This document shows, one piece after another, positions 22,100 to 28,855 of a stretch of 28,855 bases of DNA. This DNA is from an uncultured Oscillospiraceae bacterium. GTDB taxonomy: Bacteria > Bacillota > Clostridia > Oscillospirales > Oscillospiraceae. A program made the position numbers and the translations under genes. Location: NCBI GenBank assembly GCA_910577915.1, contig CAJTOM010000025.1:1-28855 (forward strand), given 5' to 3'. How positions within the stretch are numbered: position 1 is the first letter of the stretch; each line of letters opens with the position of its first letter. The notes under the pieces are model-generated. The model searched no databases, was not told the DNA's origin, and worked only from the letters and a program-made list of their open reading frames with translations.

Positions 22100-23308
22100 T
22101 TATTGTAGTTTGCACCTTGGCGCCGCCACCCCAAACAGTTCCCGGAATAGCTTGTCCATGCGCTGGACGGCTTTTCTGCCGCCCCGGTGTAGAGCGTAGC
22201 CCTTCCATGACCCGTATGCTGTCGCCGCGTCCTCCACGGTCATTTCCCCAGCTGCCACTTTTGCGGCAAACTTTTTTAACCGCCGCCGCTGCCTGGTGAT
22301 ACTCTCCCGGCACATTCTCCGCTCAACCTTTCCCGTTTCTGTCAGCCGGTGCGTTGCTTTCAAAAATCGGAAACCATGCCGGATCGGGACGATCCTGGTT
22401 TTCCTCTGATTGACTGAAATGCCCAGGGGTTCGCAAAATGAAATTACAAGGCCCACCGCCTCCTTTGCCTCTTTCTTTGTCCGAAATAGCATATAGCCGT
22501 CGTCCATATATCTGGCATACCAGCGCACACACAAAACCTGCTTAATGAAATGATCCAGGCTATTGGGATAACTCACCGCCGTGATCTGCGAAATTTGACT
22601 TCCTAACCCCAGGCTTTTCCCGGTGTACTGTTCCGCGTCCTGCCGTTTTACCCTCTGCCAGTTTGTTTCTGCTGCCGGATAGCCGAACGGAATTACAAAA
22701 TCTTTCAAAATCCGCAGGATCCGGCGGTCCCGAAATGCTCTTGAATACACGGCGAAACATTCCCGGTGCAGGATATTGTCAAAATATCCCGAAAAATCGA
22801 ATACCACCGCCCAGCCGTCATTACTGAAACCGTTGGCCCTGTAAAACTGCTGCAGGTGTGCGGTCAGGCGGTCCATGCACCTGTCCACGCCCTTGCCCTC
22901 CAAACAGGCCCCATTGTCATAAATCAGGCTGCGGCCCAGCATTGGCACCAGGGCGTTGTCGCAGGTGCTCCGCTGTACCACTCGTTCCGAATAGTGGACG
23001 CTGCGAATATGCCGCAGTTTCCCGCGCTCCATGGCGTCGAACTCCACAAATCCCTTTGTGATGTTTTCCCCGGCCTCCAGCTTTTGGTGTGTTTCCTCCA
23101 TGTTCCGCAGCAGGTTCATTTGATACCGCTGGACGCTGGTTTTCCAGCTGACATTCCGCATAGATTTCTGGTTGCCCCGATATAGCGACTTATACCGGAC
23201 TATGTTTTCCAGCCGGTCATTTTCCGCGTATCGTTTCCACTTCTTTTCCTCTCTGGCGGTTTTCCTCCTCTGGTATCTGGCCTCCCGCCGCCGCTCCAGT
23301 GAAGTCAT
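22100..23308 (-). CDS. DGR reverse transcriptase
   Basis: A 402-residue reverse transcriptase. The palm motifs are VVFDFSGYFDNI (about 168-179), LGSQISQ (235-241) and the catalytic YMDD (267-270, in WYARYMDDGYML). The LGSQxSQ motif in place of the QG of other reverse transcriptases is typical of diversity-generating retroelements, and a template and variable repeat are present next to it. The N-terminus is rich in Arg/Lys/Glu. In known DGRs this enzyme copies the TR RNA into cDNA with random bases opposite adenine, together with Avd. AAAGGAG precedes the ATG by eight bases. It lies downstream of the TR and directly before the lysis genes. Confidence 0.96.
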   Translation of the reverse strand: MTSLERRREARYQRRKTAREEKKWKRYAENDRLENIVRYKSLYRGNQKSMRNVSWKTSVQRYQMNLLRNMEETHQKLEAGENITKGFVEFDAMERGKLRHIRSVHYSERVVQRSTCDNALVPMLGRSLIYDNGACLEGKGVDRCMDRLTAHLQQFYRANGFSNDGWAVVFDFSGYFDNILHRECFAVYSRAFRDRRILRILKDFVIPFGYPAAETNWQRVKRQDAEQYTGKSLGLGSQISQITAVSYPNSLDHFIKQVLCVRWYARYMDDGYMLFRTKKEAKEAVGLVISFCEPLGISVNQRKTRIVPIRHGFRFLKATHRLTETGKVERRMCRESITRQRRRLKKFAAKVAAGEMTVEDAATAYGSWKGYALHRGGRKAVQRMDKLFRELFGVAAPRCKLQ

Positions 23309-23623
23309 GCGAATTTCTCCTTTAGGTCTTGGTGGCCTTGTACGGCAGATCCTTCCCTCCGGGTCGCCACTCCCGGCGGGTCGGGTGTGTCTTTATGAAA
23401 TAGCCGCGTAATGATACCGGGCATGAAACTGGTGTGATACACACAGACACGCCAGCCATGCACGAAAGCGTCCGCCCGATCATATCAAGGCCAAAATTTA
23501 CCCTTACGGGATGGTCATGCGCTCCTTCCAAATAAAAAAGATTTTTGAAAATCAGGCACGGCTTTCAGCGCCGTTTCTGGCGTCTACTCGGTCTGGCCCA
23601 GCCCGCAGAAAACGGGCTGTATT
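23309..23623 (-). other. Spacer between TR and the reverse transcriptase gene
   Basis: These 315 bp contain no credible gene. In other DGRs the RNA downstream of TR is needed for priming of mutagenic cDNA synthesis and binding by the reverse transcriptase-Avd complex, so this spacer is probably functional RNA. A 7-bp hairpin (23599-23605 with 23613-23619) lies four bases past the TR end. Confidence 0.5.
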
Positions 23624-23758
23624 GGAATCACAGGGGCGCGTAAATCCCGCCGTTCGTGGCCACGTTGTTGTTGGCGTTGCCGTTGTTGTTGACAATGCAC
23701 ACGTTGGTGGCGGACTGGCGTTGTGCGGACGCCTCCCACCAGTTGCAGCGGCCACCAC
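23624..23758 (-). repeat. DGR template repeat (TR)
   Basis: This 135-bp non-coding copy aligns without gaps to the VR at 24291-24425. In coding sense (minus) it has 31 adenines, ten of them in AAC codons in the frame of the target gene. Of 20 differences from VR, 19 are at TR adenines (A to G, C or T) and one is T to A. Read in the target frame it has TGA where VR has TGC near its end. It sits between the Avd gene and the reverse transcriptase gene, the usual place. Confidence 0.96.
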
Positions 23759-23793
23759 GACGACGGTTTATCAGCGCATAACCAATGCAAAAA

Positions 23794-24219
23794 TTAAGGT
23801 GCTTGATCCTTGAATTTTGCTATGAATTTATTGTCCGATTTCCTCCAGCCCCGCAGCAGGGATCCCTCTTTCAGTAATAACTCCGTGACCGGCTGGAATT
23901 TATCGGGATTGACTGGCAGGGTGTTGAGTATGTACTGCAAAAGCTGTAAAATCTGCTCTACGGTAATAATGGCCTGTGTCTGATAGTCGCGCCGTCTTTC
24001 CGCCTCCCGTAAATTTTGCGGATATATGGTATTCGCCGCCGTGATGTAGTCGATCAATTTTATAATCTTCTCCACCATAGGAAACGTGAACACAGGCCAC
24101 CACCGCTTTGGCACGATTTTTTCATTCATTACAAACCGGGTCAGTTCCGCCCGGATCAGCGTTGCCGTGTGGTAAAATTCCAGTTGGCTTTCGCTGCGCT
24201 TATTTTTTAGTACACTCAT
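23794..24219 (-). CDS. avd: Avd-like accessory protein of the DGR
   Basis: A 141-residue, helical and basic protein that resembles the four-helix Avd (accessory variability determinant) proteins: FYHTATLIRAELTRFVMNEKIVPKRWW, VEKIIKLIDYITAANTIYP, REAERRRDYQTQAIITVEQILQLLQY and a final helix. Avd forms a pentamer that binds the reverse transcriptase and the template RNA. GAGGGG lies seven bases before the ATG at 24219. The position between target and TR supports the call. Confidence 0.88.
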   Translation of the reverse strand: MSVLKNKRSESQLEFYHTATLIRAELTRFVMNEKIVPKRWWPVFTFPMVEKIIKLIDYITAANTIYPQNLREAERRRDYQTQAIITVEQILQLLQYILNTLPVNPDKFQPVTELLLKEGSLLRGWRKSDNKFIAKFKDQAP

Positions 24220-24245
24220 TTTCCTGCCCCTCTTTCCGTCCTCCC

Positions 24246-24272
24246 CATCCCGCCCCACATGGGGGCGGGATG
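24246..24272 (-). other. Hairpin/cruciform downstream of VR
   Basis: CATCCCGCCCC (24246-24256) and GGGGCGGGATG (24262-24272) form a perfect 11-bp stem with a 5-nt loop, 18 bp past the VR end and just after the target stop codon. There is no T run on the minus strand, so it is not a normal terminator. In the Bordetella phage DGR a hairpin close to the VR end promotes retrohoming, and this element may do the same. Confidence 0.6.
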
Positions 24273-24279
24273 GTTCCGA

Positions 24280-25173
24280 TTAACCGATACGGAAGCACAG
24301 GGGCGCGTAAACCCCGCCGCTCGAGGCCACGTAGCCGTCGGCGTCGCCGGCGCCGGCGACATCGCACACGTGGGTGGCGGACTGGCGTCGTGCGGACGCC
24401 TCCCACCAGTGGCAGCGGCCACCACCGTTTCCTGCGCCCTTGATAATGTGTTTTGCGCCGCCGTAGAAAATGGGGTACTGGAGGTTACAGCCACCTCCGC
24501 CGGTCCACCCGGCATCCCCATCACTCCAAAATGTATTTCCGAATACCTCCACCTCGGTGGGCAGCCACAGCTTGCCCATGTTGTTCCACGCCCATCCGGC
24601 GGAACTATCCAGCGCCCCCGCCTCGGAAAAACGGGTTTCCAGCAGCGCCCGCTTTTCGATGATGCAGGGTTTCAGGTCTGCGGGGAGGATGGCCACCACG
24701 CCGGTGGTGTCGTTGTTCAGCGTCTGGAACAGTTTGGAGGCCCGCCAGGGGTTCGGCTCCGCCGCCGTTCCGTTGTTGGTGTTGGTATCGTTGAACACTT
24801 TGGTTCCCGCCAGGCAGTCGCGGGAAATAAAATCAATGTGGTGTCCGATCTGTGCGTCGCCACAGAGATAATACTGGTCAATTCCGGCCACTTCCATGAT
24901 CACCACCTCGCCGGTAGTCAGGGTGATCGGTTTGTAATCTCCGATATGGATCCCGGTGAAGTTCCCGGCCATGATCTTGGCCCGCAGACTTGCCCAGCTG
25001 TCGGTCAGTTCCTTCCCGTATGGGACGCCGCTGGACAGAAAGGTTTCCTTGAAAAACTCGGTGGCCGTGTCAAACGGCGCCCGCCCGGTCCCCTTTTCGT
25101 CCGTGTCCACCAGGATCGTGTCCGTTCCCCGCAGGCTGGTGATTTTCTGCAGTTCGTTTGTCTTAATGCTCAT
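24280..25173 (-). CDS. DGR target: variable tail-tip / receptor-binding protein
   Basis: A 297-residue protein whose C-terminal part looks like the C-type-lectin or formylglycine-enzyme-like fold seen in DGR targets (LWLPTEVEVFGNTFWS, QYPIF, IIKGAGNGGGRCHWWEASA, GGVYAPLCFRIG). VR covers residues about 250-295. Fifteen codons differ from TR: H255, R262, H268, D271, A273, G274, A275, D277, D279, G280, Y281, S284, S285, V288, C293. The N-terminal 50-70 residues probably attach it to the tail. GGGAGG precedes the ATG. It follows the tail-fibre gene, so it is most likely the adhesin that meets the host surface. Confidence 0.93.
   Translation of the reverse strand: MSIKTNELQKITSLRGTDTILVDTDEKGTGRAPFDTATEFFKETFLSSGVPYGKELTDSWASLRAKIMAGNFTGIHIGDYKPITLTTGEVVIMEVAGIDQYYLCGDAQIGHHIDFISRDCLAGTKVFNDTNTNNGTAAEPNPWRASKLFQTLNNDTTGVVAILPADLKPCIIEKRALLETRFSEAGALDSSAGWAWNNMGKLWLPTEVEVFGNTFWSDGDAGWTGGGGCNLQYPIFYGGAKHIIKGAGNGGGRCHWWEASARRQSATHVCDVAGAGDADGYVASSGGVYAPLCFRIG
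24291..24425 (-). repeat. DGR variable repeat (VR)
   Basis: The 135-bp segment at the 3' end of the target gene matches TR in 115 of 135 positions with no gap. Nineteen of the 20 differences are at TR adenines. The 3' part (coding sense TTTACGCGCCCCTGTG) is GC-rich and unchanged and probably holds the initiation-of-mutagenic-homing (IMH) site. Confidence 0.96.
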
Positions 25174-25188
25174 TGTGTTTTCCTCCCG

Positions 25189-26025
25189 TTAAAGTATTTT
25201 GACAGCGGAAATATCCGCGCTGTCCCTGGTTGTAATGACCGCCCCATTTCTCCCCGCCAGCGGTGTGGTCAGACTGCCGGACATGATGGCGTTTGTAAGC
25301 GCCTGGAGGCGGCGGGTGTAGTCCACGCGCATATCGTTGACCAGTTGGAACAGCAGGGCGGTTTCTGCTCCGCAGCTGCTTTCCTGTCTGTTTTCGGTTT
25401 CCCTCCTATATACAGATATTCCGGCGCCGTCCCTGGTTACGATCTCCTCCCCGGTCCTGTCCGCCAGTGGTGTATAAACCCGCCCGGTTAGGATTTCCCC
25501 GGCGATCTGCCCGTAAATTTGCGGCATGACGGCTGCGGTACAATACTCCTCCACGTCCTGGGCGGTCATCCACGCCTCTGCCGGATAGCCCAGCGAAACC
25601 TCCACCCCGGCGGTCACTGTAATGGAAACCTGATAGCGGCGCACGTCCGGGGCCGTGCCCTGGGTATAGGCGCTCACATACTGCTTTGCGTCGCCCAGGG
25701 ATCCATAGTAGACCATGACATTTTCCAGCGTTTCCGGGTCTTTTGCGTAGATGGCAAAGCCGCCGATCCAGAATCCAACGGCAAGGCCGCCGTTTAGGTC
25801 GCTGCGGTATTCCACCGTCATGGTGGCCGTGCTGTCCTTCACCGTTGGCACGGTGCTGGTTCCGGCGGGACCGGGATCAATGGGGGCAGTCAGCTTTCTG
25901 GCTGCCTCCGCGCTGTCCGCCGTTCCTTTTTCCATGATCACGCCGGACAGTTCCAGCGTTTGCCCTGCCACCATTTTGGCCAGTAGGCGGTTTCCGGCCT
26001 CTGTAATTACAAAACCGTAAAACAT
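25189..26025 (-). CDS. Phage tail fibre (tail-collar type) protein
   Basis: A 278-residue tail fibre. The N-terminal half resembles phage tail-collar fibre proteins (DUF3751-like): FYGFVITEAGNRLLAKMVAGQ, then VYYGSLGDAKQYV and YQVSITVTAGVEVSLGY. The C-terminal half has two copies of a motif, TPLADRTGEEIVTRDGAGIS and TPLAGRNGAVITTRDSADIS, flanking an Arg/Gln-rich helical part. It should link the baseplate to the variable protein encoded next. GGAGG precedes the ATG. It lies between gpI and the DGR target. Confidence 0.85.
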   Translation of the reverse strand: MFYGFVITEAGNRLLAKMVAGQTLELSGVIMEKGTADSAEAARKLTAPIDPGPAGTSTVPTVKDSTATMTVEYRSDLNGGLAVGFWIGGFAIYAKDPETLENVMVYYGSLGDAKQYVSAYTQGTAPDVRRYQVSITVTAGVEVSLGYPAEAWMTAQDVEEYCTAAVMPQIYGQIAGEILTGRVYTPLADRTGEEIVTRDGAGISVYRRETENRQESSCGAETALLFQLVNDMRVDYTRRLQALTNAIMSGSLTTPLAGRNGAVITTRDSADISAVKIL

Positions 26026-26037
26026 GGTTTCCTCCTT

Positions 26038-26775
26038 TTACCCTGCCGCCGGCATAGCGGTGGCGGTGATTGTTCCGAAAATACCGGCGGCGTATGCGTT
26101 GGCGTTCATTCCGTATTCCATCGCCACCTCCGGCAAAGTGGTGGCGGTAAATGTATCAAAAGCGCCGCCCATTTGAATTTCTGCTGTCAGCGGATATTCC
26201 TTTTTCACTTCCGGCAGGGGGGTGGACATATACCCGCGCCCCATTCTGCTGATAAAGTTTAGGATCTCCGCCTCAAAGGTGGAAAGGGTGATCACGCCGT
26301 CCAGCCAACTGGAAAGGCGCTTGACGCTCCCCAGAACCCGCCGGAACTCCTCCAGGTCCTCCGGATTGATCTGGCCGCCGTTCTGCCCTACACAGGCGCG
26401 GAAATGGTGTGGATCCCCGTCGTAGTCGTACCATTCCTCTATGTAACCGGCCCCGAAAATGATTTCTATGATCTGATTACACGCCGCCGGGGTCCCCATG
26501 TGTGCGTAAAATGTCAGGGTCCCCTCCACCAGCGCCCGCTTGACCTCAATAGAGAATTTCTGATTATAGGCCGGGGTCCGCAGTTCCACCGCCAGCACGT
26601 CCAGGATATTCTCCGGCATGGAGGCCACGGCGGCGTAAATATGCACCCCGTCCGCGTAGTCGCACAGCTTTTCAATTTGGCGGCCCAGGGCATAGGCAAA
26701 AGCCTGGGTTTCCAGTTGGCTGGCCAGGTTCTCCGGCATAATATCCGTGAAACGGCTGCCCCGCAGGTTAATCAT
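26038..26775 (-). CDS. Phage tail protein I (P2 gpI-like)
   Basis: A 245-residue protein similar to tail protein I of P2-like phages: PAYNQKFSIEVKRALVEG, the HMGTPAACNQIIEIIFG segment and EEWYDYDGDPHHFRACV are family features. It is part of the baseplate and helps attach the tail fibres. The last 60 residues contain two repeats around TLPEVAMEY/PLPEVKKEY. The ATG at 26775 overlaps the gpJ stop codon and has GGAGGG at seven bases; an earlier ATG at 26790 is less well placed. Confidence 0.9.
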   Translation of the reverse strand: MINLRGSRFTDIMPENLASQLETQAFAYALGRQIEKLCDYADGVHIYAAVASMPENILDVLAVELRTPAYNQKFSIEVKRALVEGTLTFYAHMGTPAACNQIIEIIFGAGYIEEWYDYDGDPHHFRACVGQNGGQINPEDLEEFRRVLGSVKRLSSWLDGVITLSTFEAEILNFISRMGRGYMSTPLPEVKKEYPLTAEIQMGGAFDTFTATTLPEVAMEYGMNANAYAAGIFGTITATAMPAAG

Positions 26776-27922
26776 CCTCCAGCCCTCCATATTGGACGGT
26801 CTGGCCGGTCAGGACCGCCACGGACTTGGCGCCCACCGTCTGATAGGCCGGGGCGGTCATTGTCACCCGCTTGGCCCCCGCCGCCATGACTAACTCCCGC
26901 AGTTTGTCCGGGTTAATGTCCCGCCCTATGGCCCGCTGCCATGCGGTATATTGGGCCACGGCTGCGGCCACGGCGGTTTGAATGTCCACGGCCCGGTTGC
27001 TGTCGCTGCGGTTGATGTAATAGGTCAGGTCAATGGAGTATTCCACCTCCGCCGGCGCGGCCACCCGCACCAGGTCCGTCATGGGTCTAATGTTGTTGTT
27101 CCGCAGGTAGTTCTCCAGGCCGGTGATCATTTCCTCCGGCGGTTTGCTCCCGTCCGTCATAAGAAAATAAAGATCCACGGTGCCCGCTGCCTGGTCGCTT
27201 ACCACCACCACGTCGCCCACATTCACGTTGAACTTTTTGGCGTGGTATTTATAATTTGCCTCCGGCCCTGCGGTGGAATAGGATCCGGGGAACAGGTAAA
27301 CCCGCTCCGCCAGGTGGTCGTCGCTCTCCACCTCCGCGCCGCCGGCGGTCACGGTGACATTGGACACGCTGGCCATGTATGGGATAGGGTCCACCAGCTT
27401 GGACAGTTCCCCCACGGCCAGATTGTTGCCCACGGTCCCGGTCACGGTACAGGACGCGGGCACGTCCACCGTCATGGCGCCCGCCGGGATCTCCATGTAT
27501 GCGGTGGTTTCAAAGTACACGGACCAGTCCGGCACCGCCGCCCTGGTCCCCACCGGGATCCCCGTGGCCGCCTCCCGCTCCGCCGAAAGCGTAAAGCGCA
27601 GGGTGGTGGTGGCCGCCTCCGCCGGTTCACGGGTCAGGCCCTTAAAGGCCGCCAGGTGGTCCAGAAAATCGGAATAGCTGTATTTCAAAAGGTTCTGTTT
27701 GCCCGCTCGGTCAATGTACTGCATGGCGTGGTAGATTTGCGCCGCCGCCGCGTACAATTCCATACGGTGGGGGCTGGCCCGGTCCAGGGTCAGCGGGCGG
27801 CCAGTGGCCTGGGACATGAACGCCTCATAATCGGCTACCATTTCCCCGCGTATATCCTCCACCGTTGCCCCGTCAATGAAACTAACGTCCGGCAGGTTTT
27901 TCACCACCGAAATGTCAGGCAC
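26768..27922 (-). CDS. Baseplate assembly protein J (gpJ-like)
   Basis: A 384-residue baseplate J-like protein, the wedge component of contractile tails. Clues are the N-terminal PDVSFIDGATVEDIR, YIDRAGKQNLLKYSYSDFLDHLAAFKG, FTLSAEREAATGIPVGTRA and the YYINRSDS and RELVMAAGAKRV segments. Length is normal. The start is GTG at 27922, which overlaps the gp25-like stop codon region by eight bases, so the baseplate genes are coupled. Confidence 0.94.
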   Translation of the reverse strand: MPDISVVKNLPDVSFIDGATVEDIRGEMVADYEAFMSQATGRPLTLDRASPHRMELYAAAAQIYHAMQYIDRAGKQNLLKYSYSDFLDHLAAFKGLTREPAEAATTTLRFTLSAEREAATGIPVGTRAAVPDWSVYFETTAYMEIPAGAMTVDVPASCTVTGTVGNNLAVGELSKLVDPIPYMASVSNVTVTAGGAEVESDDHLAERVYLFPGSYSTAGPEANYKYHAKKFNVNVGDVVVVSDQAAGTVDLYFLMTDGSKPPEEMITGLENYLRNNNIRPMTDLVRVAAPAEVEYSIDLTYYINRSDSNRAVDIQTAVAAAVAQYTAWQRAIGRDINPDKLRELVMAAGAKRVTMTAPAYQTVGAKSVAVLTGQTVQYGGLEDD

Positions 27923-28229
27923 GGGTAATCACCACCTTTGGCTTGATGTGCCCTTGTTCTCCATAAATCCATGTAACTTCATAGACACGCACCCACGGAA
28001 TAAACTGCGGGACCTTTTTGGTCACTTCCGCCGTGTATAGGCTCTTTACCACCTCCGGGGGCTTGTCCACATAGTTCTGTTGGATCCCAAACTCCCGATC
28101 CAGCGGCATGGTGCCCACCTGGGTGGACAGCAGCAGGGCCAGCTGCCGGTCCAGTTCCGCCATGGCGTTGTCCTGGAACGTATATTCCAGCTTGAAGTCA
28201 TACAACTGCACGTTGCTCCCGTGTATCAT
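27915..28229 (-). CDS. GpW/gp25-like baseplate wedge protein
   Basis: A 104-residue protein of the gp25 (lysozyme-like baseplate wedge) family: LALLLSTQVGTMPLDREFGI is the diagnostic stretch, followed by YTAEVTKKVPQFIPWVRV. It is a core piece of contractile baseplates. GGAGGA lies six bases before the ATG at 28229, which overlaps the stop of the preceding gene (ATGA). The longer open frame upstream shadows the neighbour. Confidence 0.93.
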   Translation of the reverse strand: MIHGSNVQLYDFKLEYTFQDNAMAELDRQLALLLSTQVGTMPLDREFGIQQNYVDKPPEVVKSLYTAEVTKKVPQFIPWVRVYEVTWIYGEQGHIKPKVVITRA

Positions 28230-28618
28230 GTGTATTCCTCCAGGGTAATGGTCAGGCTTGCCTTGGCCAGTTCGCCGTGGCCGTACATATCCCCCCATGT
28301 TTCACTGGAGGCGGTCAGGCGGAACGGATGGCGGCCCACCGGCCTGCCCTTTATGATCAAATACTCCGCGTCGCCGCTCTCCACCATGCGCTCCACCAGT
28401 TCCAGCATTTTGCGGGGCTTGACGCCCAGGCCGGCGGACAGGGTAATGGGCAGGGTGATCTTTTGATTGCCCGCCCCCAAAAATTCCGGCTTTGGCTTTA
28501 CGCCCATAACCTCATGCTCTGTCCAGCGCCCGGACACGTCGCGGGTCATGCCCTTAAAGGTCAACACGGTTTCGTCGCTCACCTGAAAGACGATCCCGCC
28601 CAGCGATCCAATGGCCAC
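28226..28618 (-). CDS. Phage tail protein (gpU-like)
   Basis: A 130-residue protein resembling the P2 gpU tail terminator family: MAIGSLGGIVFQVSDE, RWTEHEVMGVKPKPEFLGAGNQKITLPITL and GKPVG-like GRPVGRHPFRL segments, ending in a LTITLEEYT strand. The match is by pattern only, so another tail protein with the same fold is possible. It lies between the PAAR spike gene and the gp25-like gene. Confidence 0.78.
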   Translation of the reverse strand: MAIGSLGGIVFQVSDETVLTFKGMTRDVSGRWTEHEVMGVKPKPEFLGAGNQKITLPITLSAGLGVKPRKMLELVERMVESGDAEYLIIKGRPVGRHPFRLTASSETWGDMYGHGELAKASLTITLEEYT

Positions 28619-28621
28619 AGC

Positions 28622-28855
28622 TTACCCCCCTATCCTCACATTTCCGCTGCCGTCCTGGACCGTCCCGCCGATGGAAACGGCGTCCCCGATCCTGGCGGCT
28701 GGTTTCCCGTTGATAAATACCGTGGAACTCCCTGCGGCGATCACGTCCTGGTGTCCGGGGTGTGTGACACAGCCGTGGGTGGCGTAGTGGTCGCCCACCC
28801 GGCCAGCGCCCAGCCCGTTTATATTCACGTCCGGGCTATGCTCCACCAGGGGAAC
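28622..28855 (-). CDS. PAAR-domain tail spike protein (partial at window edge)
   Basis: The frame is open to the window edge. The visible 78 residues show the PAAR pattern: VGDHYATHGCVTHPGHQDVIAAG, STVFINGKPAARIGD, GGTVQDGSGNVRIGG, with the His/Cys residues that bind the metal of the spike tip. PAAR proteins cap the puncturing spike of contractile tails. The N-terminus lies outside the window; a GTG at 28846 is possible but would cut the domain start. Confidence 0.88.
   Translation of the reverse strand, partial: VPLVEHSPDVNINGLGAGRVGDHYATHGCVTHPGHQDVIAAGSSTVFINGKPAARIGDAVSIGGTVQDGSGNVRIGG

Noticed and set aside
23644..23760. Small open frames across TR as genes.
   Set aside because: TR is a template copy; the frames lack start signals, and the target frame has a TGA.

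Overview
The window looks like chromosomal DNA of a GC-rich, low-copy Gram-positive gut anaerobe, most likely a member of the Oscillospiraceae (Flavonifractor / Pseudoflavonifractor / Intestinimonas-like). This is inferred from Firmicutes-type ribosomal leaders, strong GGAGG ribosome binding sites, high GC and the clostridial flavour of the prophage. No species can be assigned from the sequence alone.

Positions 1-6620 (minus strand) hold a complete F-type ATP synthase operon read atpB-atpE-atpF-atpA-atpG-atpD-atpC. There is no atpH gene. Instead the C-terminal, b-binding domain of the delta subunit is fused to the N-terminus of the alpha subunit, and the c subunit carries a signal-peptide-like leader. 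Downstream of atpC lies a promoter-like sequence and a set of stem-loops that may be a structured RNA. Positions 6800-10136 (minus) hold an M29 aminopeptidase, uridine kinase and a RibD-C/DHFR-like reductase in one run, preceded by a DUF1292 gene. A class A penicillin-binding protein (10407-13220, plus) converges on the rplM-rpsI operon (minus, with an L13 leader). A TtcA-like tRNA thiolation protein, a broken HxlR regulator and the rplJ-rplL operon (plus, with an L10 leader and attenuator) follow.

From about 17 kb to the right edge the content changes to a prophage with a contractile (P2/Mu-like) tail. Its left edge carries an IS30-family transposase, an XRE regulator, and a ribbon-helix-helix repressor with three identical 14-bp palindromic operators lying over divergent promoters. 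Three very small plus-strand genes follow. The late genes are read leftwards: PAAR spike, gpU-like, gp25-like, gpJ, gpI, tail fibre, then a diversity-generating retroelement (DGR), then small proteins, XhlA-like protein, membrane proteins, CHAP/LysM endolysin and holin.

The DGR is complete: a target protein whose last 46 codons contain the variable repeat (VR), an Avd-like protein, a template repeat (TR) and a reverse transcriptase. TR and VR are both 135 bp and differ at 20 positions. Nineteen of these fall on TR adenines (coding sense), the hallmark of adenine-directed mutagenic homing. The phage therefore probably diversifies its tail-tip receptor-binding protein. The DGR and the delta-alpha ATP synthase fusion are the two most notable items.
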